From Dichotomicrobium sp964540795 (GTDB lineage: Bacteria > Pseudomonadota > Alphaproteobacteria > Rhizobiales > Rhodomicrobiaceae): a DNA stretch of 60,691 bases. Position 1 is the stretch's first letter. Every line of letters starts with the position of its first letter. Both the position numbers and the translations under genes were made by a program. The stretch spans positions 1 to 60,691 of the forward strand of contig CAZINX010000013.1 of assembly GCA_964540795.1 (NCBI GenBank), written 5' to 3'. Below the pieces are notes generated by a model. It did not search any database and had not been told where the DNA came from. It worked only from the letters and a program-made list of their open reading frames with translations. Below, piece by piece: positions 8,947 to 17,654 of this stretch.

Positions 8947-10263
8947 TCAGTATATCGGGAAACGGCCGCACAAATCCAGCGCGCGGCGCTTCACGTCCGC
9001 TTCGACGCCGGCGTTTGCTTCGGCGCCGTTGCGCGCAAGCCCATCGAGCACGTCGAGGATCATCTGGCCGACCGCCTGGAACTCTGCCACGCGGAAGCCG
9101 CGCGTGGTGCCTGCGGGCGAGCCGAGACGGATGCCGGAGGTCACTGTCGGCTTTTCCGGGTCGAACGGCACGCCATTCTTGTTGCAGGTGATATGCGCGC
9201 GCCCGAGCGCCGCTTCGGCGGCCCGTCCGGTCACGCCTTTCGGGCGCAGATCGACGAGGATGACATGTGTGTCGGTGCCGCCGGAGACGATGTCCAGCCC
9301 GCCCGATTTCAGCGTTTCGCCCATCGCCTTGGCATTGTCGATCACCGTTTGCGAATAGACCTTGAACTCCGGGCGCAGGGCCTCCCCGAACGCGACTGCC
9401 TTGCCGGCGATGACGTGCATCAGCGGCCCGCCCTGCATTCCGGGGAACACAGCCGAATTGAACTTCTTGGCCAGATCCGGGTCGTCGGTGAGGATCATGC
9501 CGCCGCGCGGGCCGCGCAGGGTCTTGTGCGTCGTGGTGGTGGCGACATGCGCGTGCGGGAACGGGCTGGGATAAAGCCCCGCCGCGACCAGACCGGCGAA
9601 ATGCGCCATGTCCACCATGAAATACGCGCCAACGCTGTCGGCGATTTCGCGGAAGCGGGCAAAGTCGATCTGGCGCGGGTAGGCCGAGCCGCCGGCGAGA
9701 ATGATCTTCGGCTGGTGCTGTTTGGCGAGCGCTTCGACCTCATCGTAGTCGATGAGCGCATCCTCCTTGCGCACGCCGTAATGAATGGCGTTGAACCACT
9801 TGCCGGACACGTTGGGCGCTGCCCCGTGCGTCAGATGGCCGCCAGCATCGAGGCTAAGCCCCATGATCGTGTCGCCCGGCTTGATCAGCGCGAGGAACAC
9901 CGCCTGATTCGCCTGACTGCCGGAGTTGGGCTGAACATTGGCGTAGCCGCAGCCGAACAGCCGCGTGGCGCGCTCGATCGCGAGGTTTTCCGCGATGTCC
10001 ACGTACTGGCAGCCGCCATAGTAGCGTTTGCCCGGATATCCTTCTGCGTATTTGTTCGTCAGCACCGAGCCGACCGCTTCGAGCACGGCCTGCGAGACGA
10101 TGTTTTCCGAAGCGATCAACTCGATCTCCTCGCGCTGGCGCCTGAGTTCGAGGGAAACAGCTTCGGCGACTTCCGGGTCGCTCTCGGCCAGCGACTTCGT
10201 GAAAAAGTCGTGCTGTTCGGACGTGGCAAACTTCGTCTCAGGCTCGAAATCGCTGACGGTCAT
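8947..10263 (-). CDS. glyA: Serine hydroxymethyltransferase
   Basis: GlyA interconverts serine and glycine with transfer of a one-carbon unit to tetrahydrofolate. The 438-residue PLP enzyme has ELIASENIVSQAVLEA, the tyrosine-rich KYAEGYPGKRYYGG, the Asp of VDMAHFAGLVAAG and the PLP-binding Lys in TTTTHKTLRGPRGG. A tail of about 20 residues rich in Ala and Glu precedes the end. The ATG at 10263 follows GGAG. It is the first gene of the minus-strand run; no gene on this strand lies closer than about 130 bp upstream, so its promoter probably lies in 10264-10391. Confidence 0.97.
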   Translation of the reverse strand: MTVSDFEPETKFATSEQHDFFTKSLAESDPEVAEAVSLELRRQREEIELIASENIVSQAVLEAVGSVLTNKYAEGYPGKRYYGGCQYVDIAENLAIERATRLFGCGYANVQPNSGSQANQAVFLALIKPGDTIMGLSLDAGGHLTHGAAPNVSGKWFNAIHYGVRKEDALIDYDEVEALAKQHQPKIILAGGSAYPRQIDFARFREIADSVGAYFMVDMAHFAGLVAAGLYPSPFPHAHVATTTTHKTLRGPRGGMILTDDPDLAKKFNSAVFPGMQGGPLMHVIAGKAVAFGEALRPEFKVYSQTVIDNAKAMGETLKSGGLDIVSGGTDTHVILVDLRPKGVTGRAAEAALGRAHITCNKNGVPFDPEKPTVTSGIRLGSPAGTTRGFRVAEFQAVGQMILDVLDGLARNGAEANAGVEADVKRRALDLCGRFPIY

Positions 10264-10391
10264 GGGAGCCTCCTCGCTGAATTGTTGTGATCGGGCGGAC
10301 TCGCGCGCCGGTTCGCAGCGCGTCGTCTCTCACAGTCGGCATGGAGCTTACGGTCCGTCACCGCAAGATACAACCCGGGGACGCCGCCAGG

Positions 10392-10940
10392 CTAGTTCAG
10401 TTGCGCCAGCCCGTCGCCAAATCCCGTCAGGTCGATCGGCACGCCAATGCCTTCTTCGGGCGTCTGGAAGATGATGAAGATGGCGTTCTGGCCCGACTGC
10501 ATTTTTTCGACGAGGTCGGCATCCGCCACCACCTCTGCGACGCAGCCGACCTGACCGCATTTGAGGAAGGGCGCATGGCCAACATCCTCGCCGTCGATCT
10601 TCAGGCCAAGGCCGGTGGGCAGCAGCACGCCAAGCGGCGCGACGACGCGCAGCAGCCGCTTGTCGCCGCTGAACGAGCGCAAAAAGATGATCGTGAGCGA
10701 TACGTTCCGGCGGTCCTCGGCCTTGACGCTCTGCACAAGCGCGCATTTCTCCGCCCGCGCGCCCGATGGGCGGCCGCAACGCACCTGCCACGCGCCCACC
10801 GTGGTTTTCAGCTCGCTCTCGCTGAACTGCGCCTGCGCCGGGGTCTGCGCGCCATCGACCGAGGCGAGAGCCGCTGCGAGGGCCAGGAGAATGCCAACGG
10901 CAAAAACCCGTCGTTTTGTGAGCGCTTTACAGAGATCCAT
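10392..10940 (-). CDS. Invasion-associated locus B (IalB) family secreted protein
   Basis: A 182-residue protein with a Sec-type signal peptide: basic KRR, a hydrophobic core FAVGILLALAAALA and an AQA-type cleavage site near residue 37. The mature part has the IalB family layout, with WQVRCG...EKCALVQ and FLKCGQVGCVAEV, giving four cysteines that could form two disulfides. IalB proteins were named from Bartonella invasion, but the family is widespread in free-living alphaproteobacteria, where the role is unknown. I use ATG 10940 rather than the GTG one codon upstream. It faces the cox operon divergently. Confidence 0.85.
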   Translation of the reverse strand: MDLCKALTKRRVFAVGILLALAAALASVDGAQTPAQAQFSESELKTTVGAWQVRCGRPSGARAEKCALVQSVKAEDRRNVSLTIIFLRSFSGDKRLLRVVAPLGVLLPTGLGLKIDGEDVGHAPFLKCGQVGCVAEVVADADLVEKMQSGQNAIFIIFQTPEEGIGVPIDLTGFGDGLAQLN

Positions 10941-11332
10941 CACGTCCTGAAGGGCTGGCTTTCACGTCTCGCCGGCTTTGGCGCCGGAAAATTGCGCTGA
11001 GTGGCATCGGCTATAGGCCGCGGGGCTGCTGCGCGCAAGCCCGCGCCTGAGCGAGCCGTCACTGCGCGCTCAATGCGGCTACATTTCGACATGCGGCGTG
11101 TCCGGCGCGGACGGCCCGCCTGCGTCGGTGCGAGGTTATGCCGCATCCTTTCGCGGGCGCGTCTGGCTTACCCGAACGGACACGAATGCGATAATTTGAA
11201 TAGTTGTAAAGCGCGCGCCTTTGCCGCTATCCCAAGGGGATACAAACGCGGCGATCCTGCGTTAAGTTGCTTTGCAGTGCGTATGCGTGCGTGAGCACGA
11301 TCTGGCCGGGAAACAATGGAGATCGCGGAAGC
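10941..11332. other. Divergent intergenic region between the IalB-family gene and coxB
   Basis: About 390 bp separate the two start codons. Several short open frames cross it, but none has a ribosome-binding site or a protein-like composition, so I call no gene. It must carry promoters in both directions. Nothing closer to a promoter than scattered AT-rich patches (for example around 11188-11210) can be picked out by eye, and no strong inverted repeat was found. Confidence 0.5.
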
Positions 11333-12232
11333 ATGAAGATCGGGGCGGTGTCGAAAACGATGTTGCAGCGCGTTCCGCAAGCAGGAGCGCTCGCGGTCTT
11401 GCCGAGCTTGGCTGGCGCGTCCGCCGCTGCTGCGGGCGAGCCCGAGTCGTGGGGCCTGAATTTGCAGGAAGCGGCCTCGCCCATCATGGAGCAGATGGTC
11501 GACTTCCATAACCTGCTGCTCGTCATCATCACGGCGATCACGATTTTCGTCACGGTGCTGCTGGTCTGGGCGTTGATCCGCTACAATCGCCGCGGCAATC
11601 CGCAGCCAGCGAGGTTCCACCACAACACGACGCTTGAGGTTTTGTGGACGGTGGTGCCGATCCTAATTCTGGTAATCATCGCAATCCCGTCGTTCCGTCT
11701 GCTTTACGCGCAGCACAGTTACCCCGAGGCGGACTTGACGATAAAGGCGACCGGCTATCAGTGGTACTGGGAATATGAATACCCGGACGCCGGTTTCTCG
11801 TTCGGCTCGTTCATGGTGGAGGACGCCGACCTGGAGCCGGGCCAGCCGCGCCTGCTGGCCGTGGACGCCGATGTCGTCGTGCCGGTCGACAAGAACATTC
11901 AGGTGCTCGTGACGGCCGCTGACGTCATGCACAACTGGACCGTTCCCGCCTTCGGCTCCAAGATCGACGCCATCCCGGGGCGCGTGACCCGCACCTGGTT
12001 CCGGGCGACAGAGACAGGCACCTTCTACGGCCAGTGTTCAGAGCTTTGCGGCGCGCGCCACGCCTTCATGCCGATCGCCGTGCGCGTGGTGACGCAGGAG
12101 GAATACGAGGCCTGGCTTGAGCAGGCATCGGACGAATACGCCCGTAAAGGGCGTTTGGACGAGACGCGGTTGGCGACAGGGGAGCCGCTGGACGCGCCCG
12201 CGCAGCCGCAACTCGCTTCAGTGAGGGATTAA
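11333..12232 (+). CDS. coxB: Cytochrome c oxidase subunit II
   Basis: CoxB accepts electrons from cytochrome c at its CuA centre and passes them to subunit I. The 299-residue protein starts at ATG 11333 (MKIGAVSKTML), has a probable cleaved N-terminal hydrophobic segment, two transmembrane helices (around LLLVIITAITIFVTVLL and VVPILILVIIAIPSF) and a periplasmic cupredoxin domain. CuA ligands are visible: His in DVMHNWTVP and the cluster CSELCGARHAFM. The aromatic patch YQWYWEYEYP for electron entry is present. It heads the cox operon, 40 bp before ctaD. No fused cytochrome c domain. Confidence 0.97.
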   Translation: MKIGAVSKTMLQRVPQAGALAVLPSLAGASAAAAGEPESWGLNLQEAASPIMEQMVDFHNLLLVIITAITIFVTVLLVWALIRYNRRGNPQPARFHHNTTLEVLWTVVPILILVIIAIPSFRLLYAQHSYPEADLTIKATGYQWYWEYEYPDAGFSFGSFMVEDADLEPGQPRLLAVDADVVVPVDKNIQVLVTAADVMHNWTVPAFGSKIDAIPGRVTRTWFRATETGTFYGQCSELCGARHAFMPIAVRVVTQEEYEAWLEQASDEYARKGRLDETRLATGEPLDAPAQPQLASVRD

Positions 12233-12272
12233 CGCCGGCGCACGCGCATCGAAAAAGGGGCTTGAAAGAGAT

Positions 12273-13871
12273 ATGACGAGCATTGACGCTACCGCGCATC
12301 ACGAAGAGCGGATGGGCTTTGTCCGCCGCTGGCTCTTCTCGACCAACCACAAGGACATCGGCACGCTTTACCTGATCTTCGCGATCGTCGCGGGCCTGAT
12401 CGGCGGCGCCATGTCGGTCGGTATGCGCATGGAGCTGCAAGAGCCCGGGATGCAGGTCTTTGCGAATCCGCACACCTACAACGTGCTGGTTTCCGCGCAT
12501 GGCCTCATCATGATCTTCTTCATGGTCATGCCGGCGCTGATCGGCGGCTTCGGAAACTGGTTCGTGCCCATAATGATCGGCGCGCCGGACATGGCGTTCC
12601 CGCGCATGAACAACATCTCGTTCTGGCTGCTGCCGTTCTCCTTTGCGCTTCTGCTGCTGTCGCTCTTCGTGCCGGGGTCCGCCGGGGCTGACGGGTTCGG
12701 CGGCGGCTGGACGCTCTACCCGCCGCTTTCGACTTCGGGCAATCCCGGGCCGGCGATGGACCTCATCATCCTGTCGCTCCACATCGCGGGCGTGTCGTCA
12801 ATCCTCGGAGCGATCAACTTCATCACCACGATCTTCAACATGCGCGCGCCGGGCATGACGCTGCACAAGATGCCGCTGTTCGCCTGGTCGATCCTGGTGA
12901 CGGCGTTCCTGCTGCTGCTGGCGCTGCCAGTTTTCGCCGGCGCGATCACCATGCTGCTGACCGACCGCAACTTCGGCACGACTTTCTTCGACCCGGCCGG
13001 CGGCGGCGATCCGGTCCTCTACCAGCATCTGTTCTGGTTCTTCGGACACCCGGAAGTCTACATCATGATCCTGCCGGCGTTCGGCATCATCAGCCACATC
13101 ATCGCGACATTCTCGCGCAAGCCGATCTTCGGCTATCTCGGCATGGCGTATGCGATGGTGGCGATCGGCGTGATCGGCTTCATCGTGTGGGCGCACCACA
13201 TGTACACCGCCGGTCTGAGCGTCGACACGCAGGCCTATTTCGTGTTCGCGACGATGGTCATCGCGGTGCCGACGGGCATCAAGATCTTCTCGTGGATCGC
13301 CACCATGTGGGGCGGCTCGATCACATTGCCGACACCGATGCTCTGGGCCGTCGGCTTCATCTTCGTGTTCACTGTTGGCGGCGTGACGGGCGTCGTGCTG
13401 GCCAACGCAGGCATCGACCGCGCGCTTCACGACACCTACTACGTCGTGGCGCACTTCCACTATGTGCTGTCGATGGGCGCGATGTTCGGCATCTTCGCGG
13501 CCTGGTACTACTGGTTCCCGAAGATGTTCGGCTACAACTACTCGGAGTTCATCGGCAAGCTGCATTTCTGGATGACCTTCATCGGCGTGAACCTGCTGTT
13601 TTTCCCGCAGCACTTCCTCGGGCTGCAGGGTATGCCGCGCCGCTATGTCGACTATCCCGACGCCTTCGCCGGCTGGAACTATGTGTCCTCGATCGGTTCG
13701 TACATCTCGGCCGCGGCGGCGATCGTGTTCCTGATCGGCGTGGTCCATGCCTTCGCGCACGGCCGGAAGGCTGCCGACAATCCTTGGGGCGAAGGCGCGA
13801 CGACGCTGGAGTGGACGCTGTCCTCGCCGCCGCCGTTCCACCAGTTCGAGACGCTGCCGCGCATCAAATAA
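12273..13871 (+). CDS. ctaD: Cytochrome c oxidase subunit I (aa3 type)
   Basis: The catalytic subunit reduces O2 to water at a heme a3-CuB centre and pumps protons. The 532-residue, 12-helix protein keeps the heme a ligand in SAHGLIMIFF, the D-channel entry IGAPDMAFPRMNN, the CuB/Tyr motif GHPEVYIMILPAFG with its Glu, HH of WAHHMYTAG, the K-channel Lys in PTGIKIFSW, and the heme ligands in HDTYYVVAHFHYVLSMG. Together these indicate a type A1, proton-pumping, aa3-like oxidase. The ATG at 12273 follows GAAAGAG. A strong hairpin follows the stop at 13893-13921, before ctaB. Confidence 0.98.
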   Translation: MTSIDATAHHEERMGFVRRWLFSTNHKDIGTLYLIFAIVAGLIGGAMSVGMRMELQEPGMQVFANPHTYNVLVSAHGLIMIFFMVMPALIGGFGNWFVPIMIGAPDMAFPRMNNISFWLLPFSFALLLLSLFVPGSAGADGFGGGWTLYPPLSTSGNPGPAMDLIILSLHIAGVSSILGAINFITTIFNMRAPGMTLHKMPLFAWSILVTAFLLLLALPVFAGAITMLLTDRNFGTTFFDPAGGGDPVLYQHLFWFFGHPEVYIMILPAFGIISHIIATFSRKPIFGYLGMAYAMVAIGVIGFIVWAHHMYTAGLSVDTQAYFVFATMVIAVPTGIKIFSWIATMWGGSITLPTPMLWAVGFIFVFTVGGVTGVVLANAGIDRALHDTYYVVAHFHYVLSMGAMFGIFAAWYYWFPKMFGYNYSEFIGKLHFWMTFIGVNLLFFPQHFLGLQGMPRRYVDYPDAFAGWNYVSSIGSYISAAAAIVFLIGVVHAFAHGRKAADNPWGEGATTLEWTLSSPPPFHQFETLPRIK

Positions 13872-13892
13872 CGCGGCAAAAGTGCAACGCCA

Positions 13893-13921
13893 GGCGGGGC
13901 CGTGCGGCCCGCGGCCCCGCC
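13893..13921 (+). terminator. GC-rich hairpin after ctaD
   Basis: A perfect 10-bp stem, GGCGGGGCCG (13893-13902) and CGGCCCCGCC (13912-13921), with a nine-base loop, lies between ctaD and ctaB. There is no T-run, so a classic intrinsic terminator is unlikely. It could reduce read-through into the assembly genes or protect the 3' end of the coxB-ctaD message. Confidence 0.5.
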
Positions 13922-13943
13922 TTGACGGGATCCAAGACCAAGA

Positions 13944-14924
13944 ATGACAGATCAGAGCGCGGCTTTCGACATTGCGACCCAGGATGCGCGTCAGCCGCAC
14001 GGCTTCAGCGGCGGGCGGCCGCAGCCGCGGTCCCGCGCGGACGATACCGGGGAGTTGCGCGACTACTGGGCGCTGCTCAAGCCGCGGGTGATGTCGCTGT
14101 CGATCTTCACCGCCTTCGCCGGCATGGTCGCGGCGCCCGGCGAAATCCACCCGGTGCTCGCCATCGCAGCCCTGCTCGCGATTGCTGCGGGCGCGGGCGC
14201 GGCGGGCGCGCTAAATATGTGGTACGACGCCGACATCGACGCGGTGATGCAGCGCACGGCGAAACGTCCGCTGCCGCGCGGGCGCGTATCGCGCGATGAG
14301 GTGCTCACGCTCGGCGTCGTACTGGGCGCGGGCTCGGTTCTCTGCCTCGGGCTCATGGTCAACTGGGTCGCCGGCGCGCTGCTGGCCGGCACGATCCTTT
14401 TCTACCTCGTCATCTACACCATGTGGCTCAAACGGCGCACGCCGCAGAACATCGTCATCGGCGGCGCGGCCGGCGCGTTCCCGCCGATGATCGGCTGGGC
14501 GGCGGTGACCGGGTCGGTATCGCTTGAAAGCATCGTGCTGTTCGCCATCATCTTCTTCTGGACGCCGCCGCATTTCTGGGCGCTGGCGCTGGTGCGCAGC
14601 CAGGACTATCAACGCGCGGGCATCCCAATGCTGCCGGTGGTCGCTGGCGCGGATGCGACGCGCTGGCAAATCCTGATCTACAGCGTGCTGCTCGCGCCGC
14701 TCAGCATCGCGCCGACGCTGTTCGGCTTCGCCTCGCTCGGCTATGCGATCGTCGCCGGCGCGCTGGGGGCGGGTCTGCTTGCGCTCGCCGTTGAAACGTG
14801 GCGGTGTCGCGAGGGGGGGGGCGCGGATCGCGCGGCCCGGCGGCTTTTCAAATTTTCGATCCTCTACCTGTTCGGCATTTTCGGCGCGCTGGTCGTCGAT
14901 CATCTGGCCGGATGGGCGGTCTGA
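13944..14924 (+). CDS. ctaB: Heme O synthase (protoheme IX farnesyltransferase)
   Basis: CtaB adds a farnesyl group to heme b, making heme O, the precursor of heme A for the oxidase encoded around it. The 326-residue UbiA-family membrane protein has about nine transmembrane helices, the Asp-rich prenyl-diphosphate motif NMWYDADIDAVMQRT followed by KRPLPRG, and the second motif DYQRAGIPMLPV. An N-terminal polar extension of about 45 residues precedes the first helix. It begins 72 bp after ctaD and is followed after 13 bp by coxF. Confidence 0.96.
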   Translation: MTDQSAAFDIATQDARQPHGFSGGRPQPRSRADDTGELRDYWALLKPRVMSLSIFTAFAGMVAAPGEIHPVLAIAALLAIAAGAGAAGALNMWYDADIDAVMQRTAKRPLPRGRVSRDEVLTLGVVLGAGSVLCLGLMVNWVAGALLAGTILFYLVIYTMWLKRRTPQNIVIGGAAGAFPPMIGWAAVTGSVSLESIVLFAIIFFWTPPHFWALALVRSQDYQRAGIPMLPVVAGADATRWQILIYSVLLAPLSIAPTLFGFASLGYAIVAGALGAGLLALAVETWRCREGGGADRAARRLFKFSILYLFGIFGALVVDHLAGWAV

Positions 14925-14937
14925 AGAAAGACGGTTC

Positions 14938-15141
14938 ATGTCGGAAAGTCAGGTCGGCAACCCGGAAGCGGAAAGCGCGGAGGAGCGCGAGGCGCGCTAT
15001 CGCGAGGAGGACCGCATCAGGCGCAAACGCCAGCGCAAGCGTTCGATCGCGCTGGCCTTGGCGCTGGTGGCGCTGGCCGTCCTGTTTTTCGTCGTAACGA
15101 TCGTGCGGCTGGGGCCGATGGTGGCTAACCGGCCGTTGTGA
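14938..15141 (+). CDS. coxF: CoxF-like small cytochrome oxidase protein
   Basis: A 67-residue protein with one transmembrane helix near its C-terminus (SIALALALVALAVLFFVVTIV) after a charged, arginine- and glutamate-rich N-terminus. Small proteins of this layout occur between ctaB and ctaG in Hyphomicrobiales and are annotated as CoxF; their role is poorly defined but presumed to be in oxidase assembly. The start at 14938 follows AAGAAAG. Assignment rests mainly on position and topology, not on a catalytic motif. The ctaG start lies 23 bp downstream. Confidence 0.75.
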   Translation: MSESQVGNPEAESAEEREARYREEDRIRRKRQRKRSIALALALVALAVLFFVVTIVRLGPMVANRPL

Positions 15142-15164
15142 GACGCGGGAGAGGCGTACGAGAT

Positions 15165-15782
15165 ATGAACGAAGACCGGAATGAAACGCAGCAGATCGCG
15201 AAGGCGCGGGCGCTGCGCCGCACGGCGCTGCCGCTGGTGTTCATCGTCGCGGGGATGACGGGGCTGGCCTTCGCCGCCGTGCCGCTCTACGACCTGTTCT
15301 GCCGCGTGACGGGCTATGGCGGCACCACGCAGGTGGCCGAAGCCGACTCGACCGAGGTGCTGGACCGCAAGATCACGATCCGTTTCGACGCGAACATTTC
15401 GCCGAAGCTCGACTGGGGCTTCAAGCCGGTCCAGACCTCGATGAAGGTTAATATCGGAGAATCGGCGCTTGCGGTCTACGAGGCGCACAATCCGACCGAC
15501 CAGCCGCTCGCGGGCACGGCGACCTACAACGTCACGCCGGAAATCGCCGGCTATTACTTCAGAAAGGTGCAGTGCTTCTGCTTCACCGAGCAGACGCTGG
15601 AGCCGGGCCGGCGCATGGACATGCCGGTGAGCTTCTTCGTCGATCCGGCGATCATGGACGACCCGGAGGCCCGCGGGATCGAGGAGATCACGCTGTCCTA
15701 CACCTTCTTCCCGATGAAAGGGCAGACGCAGACCGGGGCGGCGCGGGACGTCTCGCAGAACAGGGTGGCGGCGGCGCAGTAG
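15165..15782 (+). CDS. ctaG: Cytochrome c oxidase copper chaperone CtaG/Cox11
   Basis: CtaG delivers copper to CuB of subunit I. The 205-residue protein has a short cytoplasmic N-terminus, one transmembrane anchor (ALPLVFIVAGMTGLAFAAV) and a periplasmic Ig-like domain. The copper-binding motif is QCFCFTEQTLEPG, and the upstream Cys in YDLFCRVTGYGG is also conserved. I start it at ATG 15165 (MNEDRNETQQ) after GGAGAGG; the frame extends nine codons upstream into the end of coxF. ctaE follows after about 75 bp. Confidence 0.96.
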   Translation: MNEDRNETQQIAKARALRRTALPLVFIVAGMTGLAFAAVPLYDLFCRVTGYGGTTQVAEADSTEVLDRKITIRFDANISPKLDWGFKPVQTSMKVNIGESALAVYEAHNPTDQPLAGTATYNVTPEIAGYYFRKVQCFCFTEQTLEPGRRMDMPVSFFVDPAIMDDPEARGIEEITLSYTFFPMKGQTQTGAARDVSQNRVAAAQ

Positions 15783-15856
15783 CGCGGCTATGAAACCTCA
15801 CGGATAACAAGAGGCGCGGAGCGCCCTCGGGAGAGCATAGGGGAAGAGATCACGTC

Positions 15857-16756
15857 ATGGCCGAAGCGCATAGCAAGCAGCACGATTATCATATCGTCGA
15901 GCCGAGCCCTTGGCCGCTCGTGGGATCGGTTTCAGCCTTCGTTCTGGCGATAGGGGCGATTGCGTGGATGCGCACGGGCCAGGGCGGCCTGTTCGGCGTT
16001 GAGGGGCCGTGGATGTTCTTCATCGGCCTGCTCGGCGTCTTCGCGACGATGATCGGCTGGTGGCGCGACGTGGTCCACGAATCCGTTGTCGAGCGGGCCC
16101 ACACCCCGGTCGTGCAGCTGCATTTGCGCTACGGCATGATCCTGTTCATTGCCTCGGAGGTGATGTTCTTCGTCGCCTGGTTCTGGGCGTATTTCGACGC
16201 CGCGCTGTTCCCGGCCGCTGAAACGGTCAACGGCGAAATGGTCGGCGTGGTCGGCCGCCACGAGGCGACGGGCGGGCAGTGGCCGCCGGCCGCCACGGGC
16301 GATGGCCTCTTCGAAGCCGCCTTCGATCCCTGGGGGCTGCCGCTGGTCAATACCCTGGTGCTGCTCCTGTCCGGCACCACCGTGACCTGGGCGCACCACG
16401 CGCTGTTGAACAACGACCGGCGCGGACTTATCTGGGGTTTGCTGCTGACAATTCTGCTGGGGCTGTCCTTCACGGCCTTGCAGGCATACGAGTACACACA
16501 TGCCGCATTCGAGTTCTCGGGCCATATCTACGGCTCGGTGTTCGTGATGGCGACGGGCTTCCACGGCGCGCATGTGATTATCGGCACGTTGTTCCTGATT
16601 GTCGTGCTCATACGCGCGATGGCCGGGCACTTCACGCCGCAGAAGCACTTCGGCTTTGAAGCAGCGGCCTGGTACTGGCACTTTGTCGACGTCGTCTGGC
16701 TGTTCCTGTTCGCCAGCATCTATGTCTGGGGCGCTGGCGCGCCAGGCGCTCATTAA
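15857..16756 (+). CDS. ctaE: Cytochrome c oxidase subunit III
   Basis: Subunit III binds lipids and helps sustain proton pumping and stability of subunit I. The 299-residue protein has seven transmembrane helices. Recognisable blocks include YHIVEPSPWPLVGS at the start, WWRDVVHES, MILFIASEVMFFVAWFWAY with its Glu, TVTWAHHALL, and FHGAHVIIGT and WYWHFVDVVWLFLF towards the end. It is the last gene of the cox operon; after it the strand is free of genes for about 290 bp until speD. Confidence 0.97.
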   Translation: MAEAHSKQHDYHIVEPSPWPLVGSVSAFVLAIGAIAWMRTGQGGLFGVEGPWMFFIGLLGVFATMIGWWRDVVHESVVERAHTPVVQLHLRYGMILFIASEVMFFVAWFWAYFDAALFPAAETVNGEMVGVVGRHEATGGQWPPAATGDGLFEAAFDPWGLPLVNTLVLLLSGTTVTWAHHALLNNDRRGLIWGLLLTILLGLSFTALQAYEYTHAAFEFSGHIYGSVFVMATGFHGAHVIIGTLFLIVVLIRAMAGHFTPQKHFGFEAAAWYWHFVDVVWLFLFASIYVWGAGAPGAH

Positions 16757-16895
16757 GCGATGCGACGGCGCTGAACGGCGCGTGAAACGGCGACGGCGAG
16801 CAGGTCGCCCGGTTGAATGGCTCGGGAGCGCGACGGCGCGCCGAGCGCTATTGACATCTGAGAAGCGGGGGATTCGCGACCGCTGCGTGGCATTT

Positions 16896-16998
16896 TGTCC
16901 CGGCCTGCACGGAAATTGCTGCGGGCCGGACAGGAGCCGTCGCCGGCCGGAAATTTTTCTCTTGAAACTCGCGCTTGAGGCAGGCAGAACCCTGCCTC
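16896..16998 (+). promoter_or_regulatory. Structured leader upstream of speD
   Basis: Two hairpins can form in the 290-bp gap before speD. The first pairs TGTCCCGGCC (16896-16905) with GGCCGGACA (16924-16932), with a one-base bulge. The second is a perfect 8-bp stem, GAGGCAGG (16977-16984) and CCTGCCTC (16991-16998), with a six-base loop, followed 46 bp later by the speD start. A TTGACA at 16852-16857 could be a -35 element, but a matching -10 is weak. I do not recognise a described riboswitch class; control of speD by polyamine or S-adenosylmethionine is only a possibility. Confidence 0.4.
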
Positions 16999-17044
16999 GT
17001 TCACTCAGTGTGTTCGGTCATCTACTGGTTGGGGAGGACGCCAT

Positions 17045-17554
17045 ATGGCTTACGATGACGCCCTCTTCCAATTGGGGATGGACTTGGATCCTGGTTCAAG
17101 CACCGCCCAAACGGAAGAAAAATCTGTGTCTGGTTCCGCTCACACGGAAGCGGACGATCGGAAGGACTATTTCTGCGAGCGCGACGGGGTTCGTTTCGCG
17201 GGAACGCATCTCATCGTCGATCTGATGAATGCGAAGCATATCGACGATGTCGCGCATGTCGAGGAGACCTTCCGACGATGCGTGGACGAGGCGGGTGCGA
17301 CCCTTTTGCATATGAACATGCATCATTTCACGCCCAACGGCGGCGTGACAGGGGTGGCTGTTCTCGCCGAGTCGCATATCAGTATCCACAGCTGGCCGGA
17401 ATACGGCTACGCTGCGCTGGATATCTTCATGTGCGGTGATGCGGACCCCCATGCCGCGATACCGGTGTTGCGCGATGCTTTTGAACCGGAGCAAGTCGTG
17501 GTGACCGAGCATCTGCGCGGCCGCCACGTCTGGGAAGTCGCGGAGGCTGCCTAA
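17045..17554 (+). CDS. speD: S-adenosylmethionine decarboxylase proenzyme
   Basis: SpeD makes decarboxylated S-adenosylmethionine, the aminopropyl donor for spermidine. The proenzyme is 169 residues long and cleaves itself between Glu109 and Ser110 in LAESHISIHSWPEYGYAAL, leaving a pyruvoyl group at Ser110. The His in IHSWPE and the Cys in IFMCGDADPH are the expected catalytic residues. A polar, poorly conserved stretch of about 45 residues precedes the core, making it longer than the roughly 120-130-residue bacterial norm. GGGGAGG precedes the ATG. speE lies about 100 bp downstream beyond a strong hairpin. Confidence 0.95.
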   Translation: MAYDDALFQLGMDLDPGSSTAQTEEKSVSGSAHTEADDRKDYFCERDGVRFAGTHLIVDLMNAKHIDDVAHVEETFRRCVDEAGATLLHMNMHHFTPNGGVTGVAVLAESHISIHSWPEYGYAALDIFMCGDADPHAAIPVLRDAFEPEQVVVTEHLRGRHVWEVAEAA

Positions 17555-17584
17555 AGCGGCTTCATCGCGCTGGAGACGGAATTC

Positions 17585-17613
17585 GGGCCGCGGCCAGACG
17601 ATGGCTGCGGCCC
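17585..17613 (+). terminator. Hairpin between speD and speE
   Basis: GGGCCGCGGCCA (17585-17596) and TGGCTGCGGCCC (17602-17613) form a 12-bp stem with one G-U pair and a GACGA loop. No run of T follows, so this is either a partial terminator that lowers speE expression or an mRNA-stabilising structure between the two genes. Confidence 0.5.
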
Positions 17614-17654
17614 GCTTCGCTTGAACGCCATCCGATTGCCTGCAGGAGGTCGTC

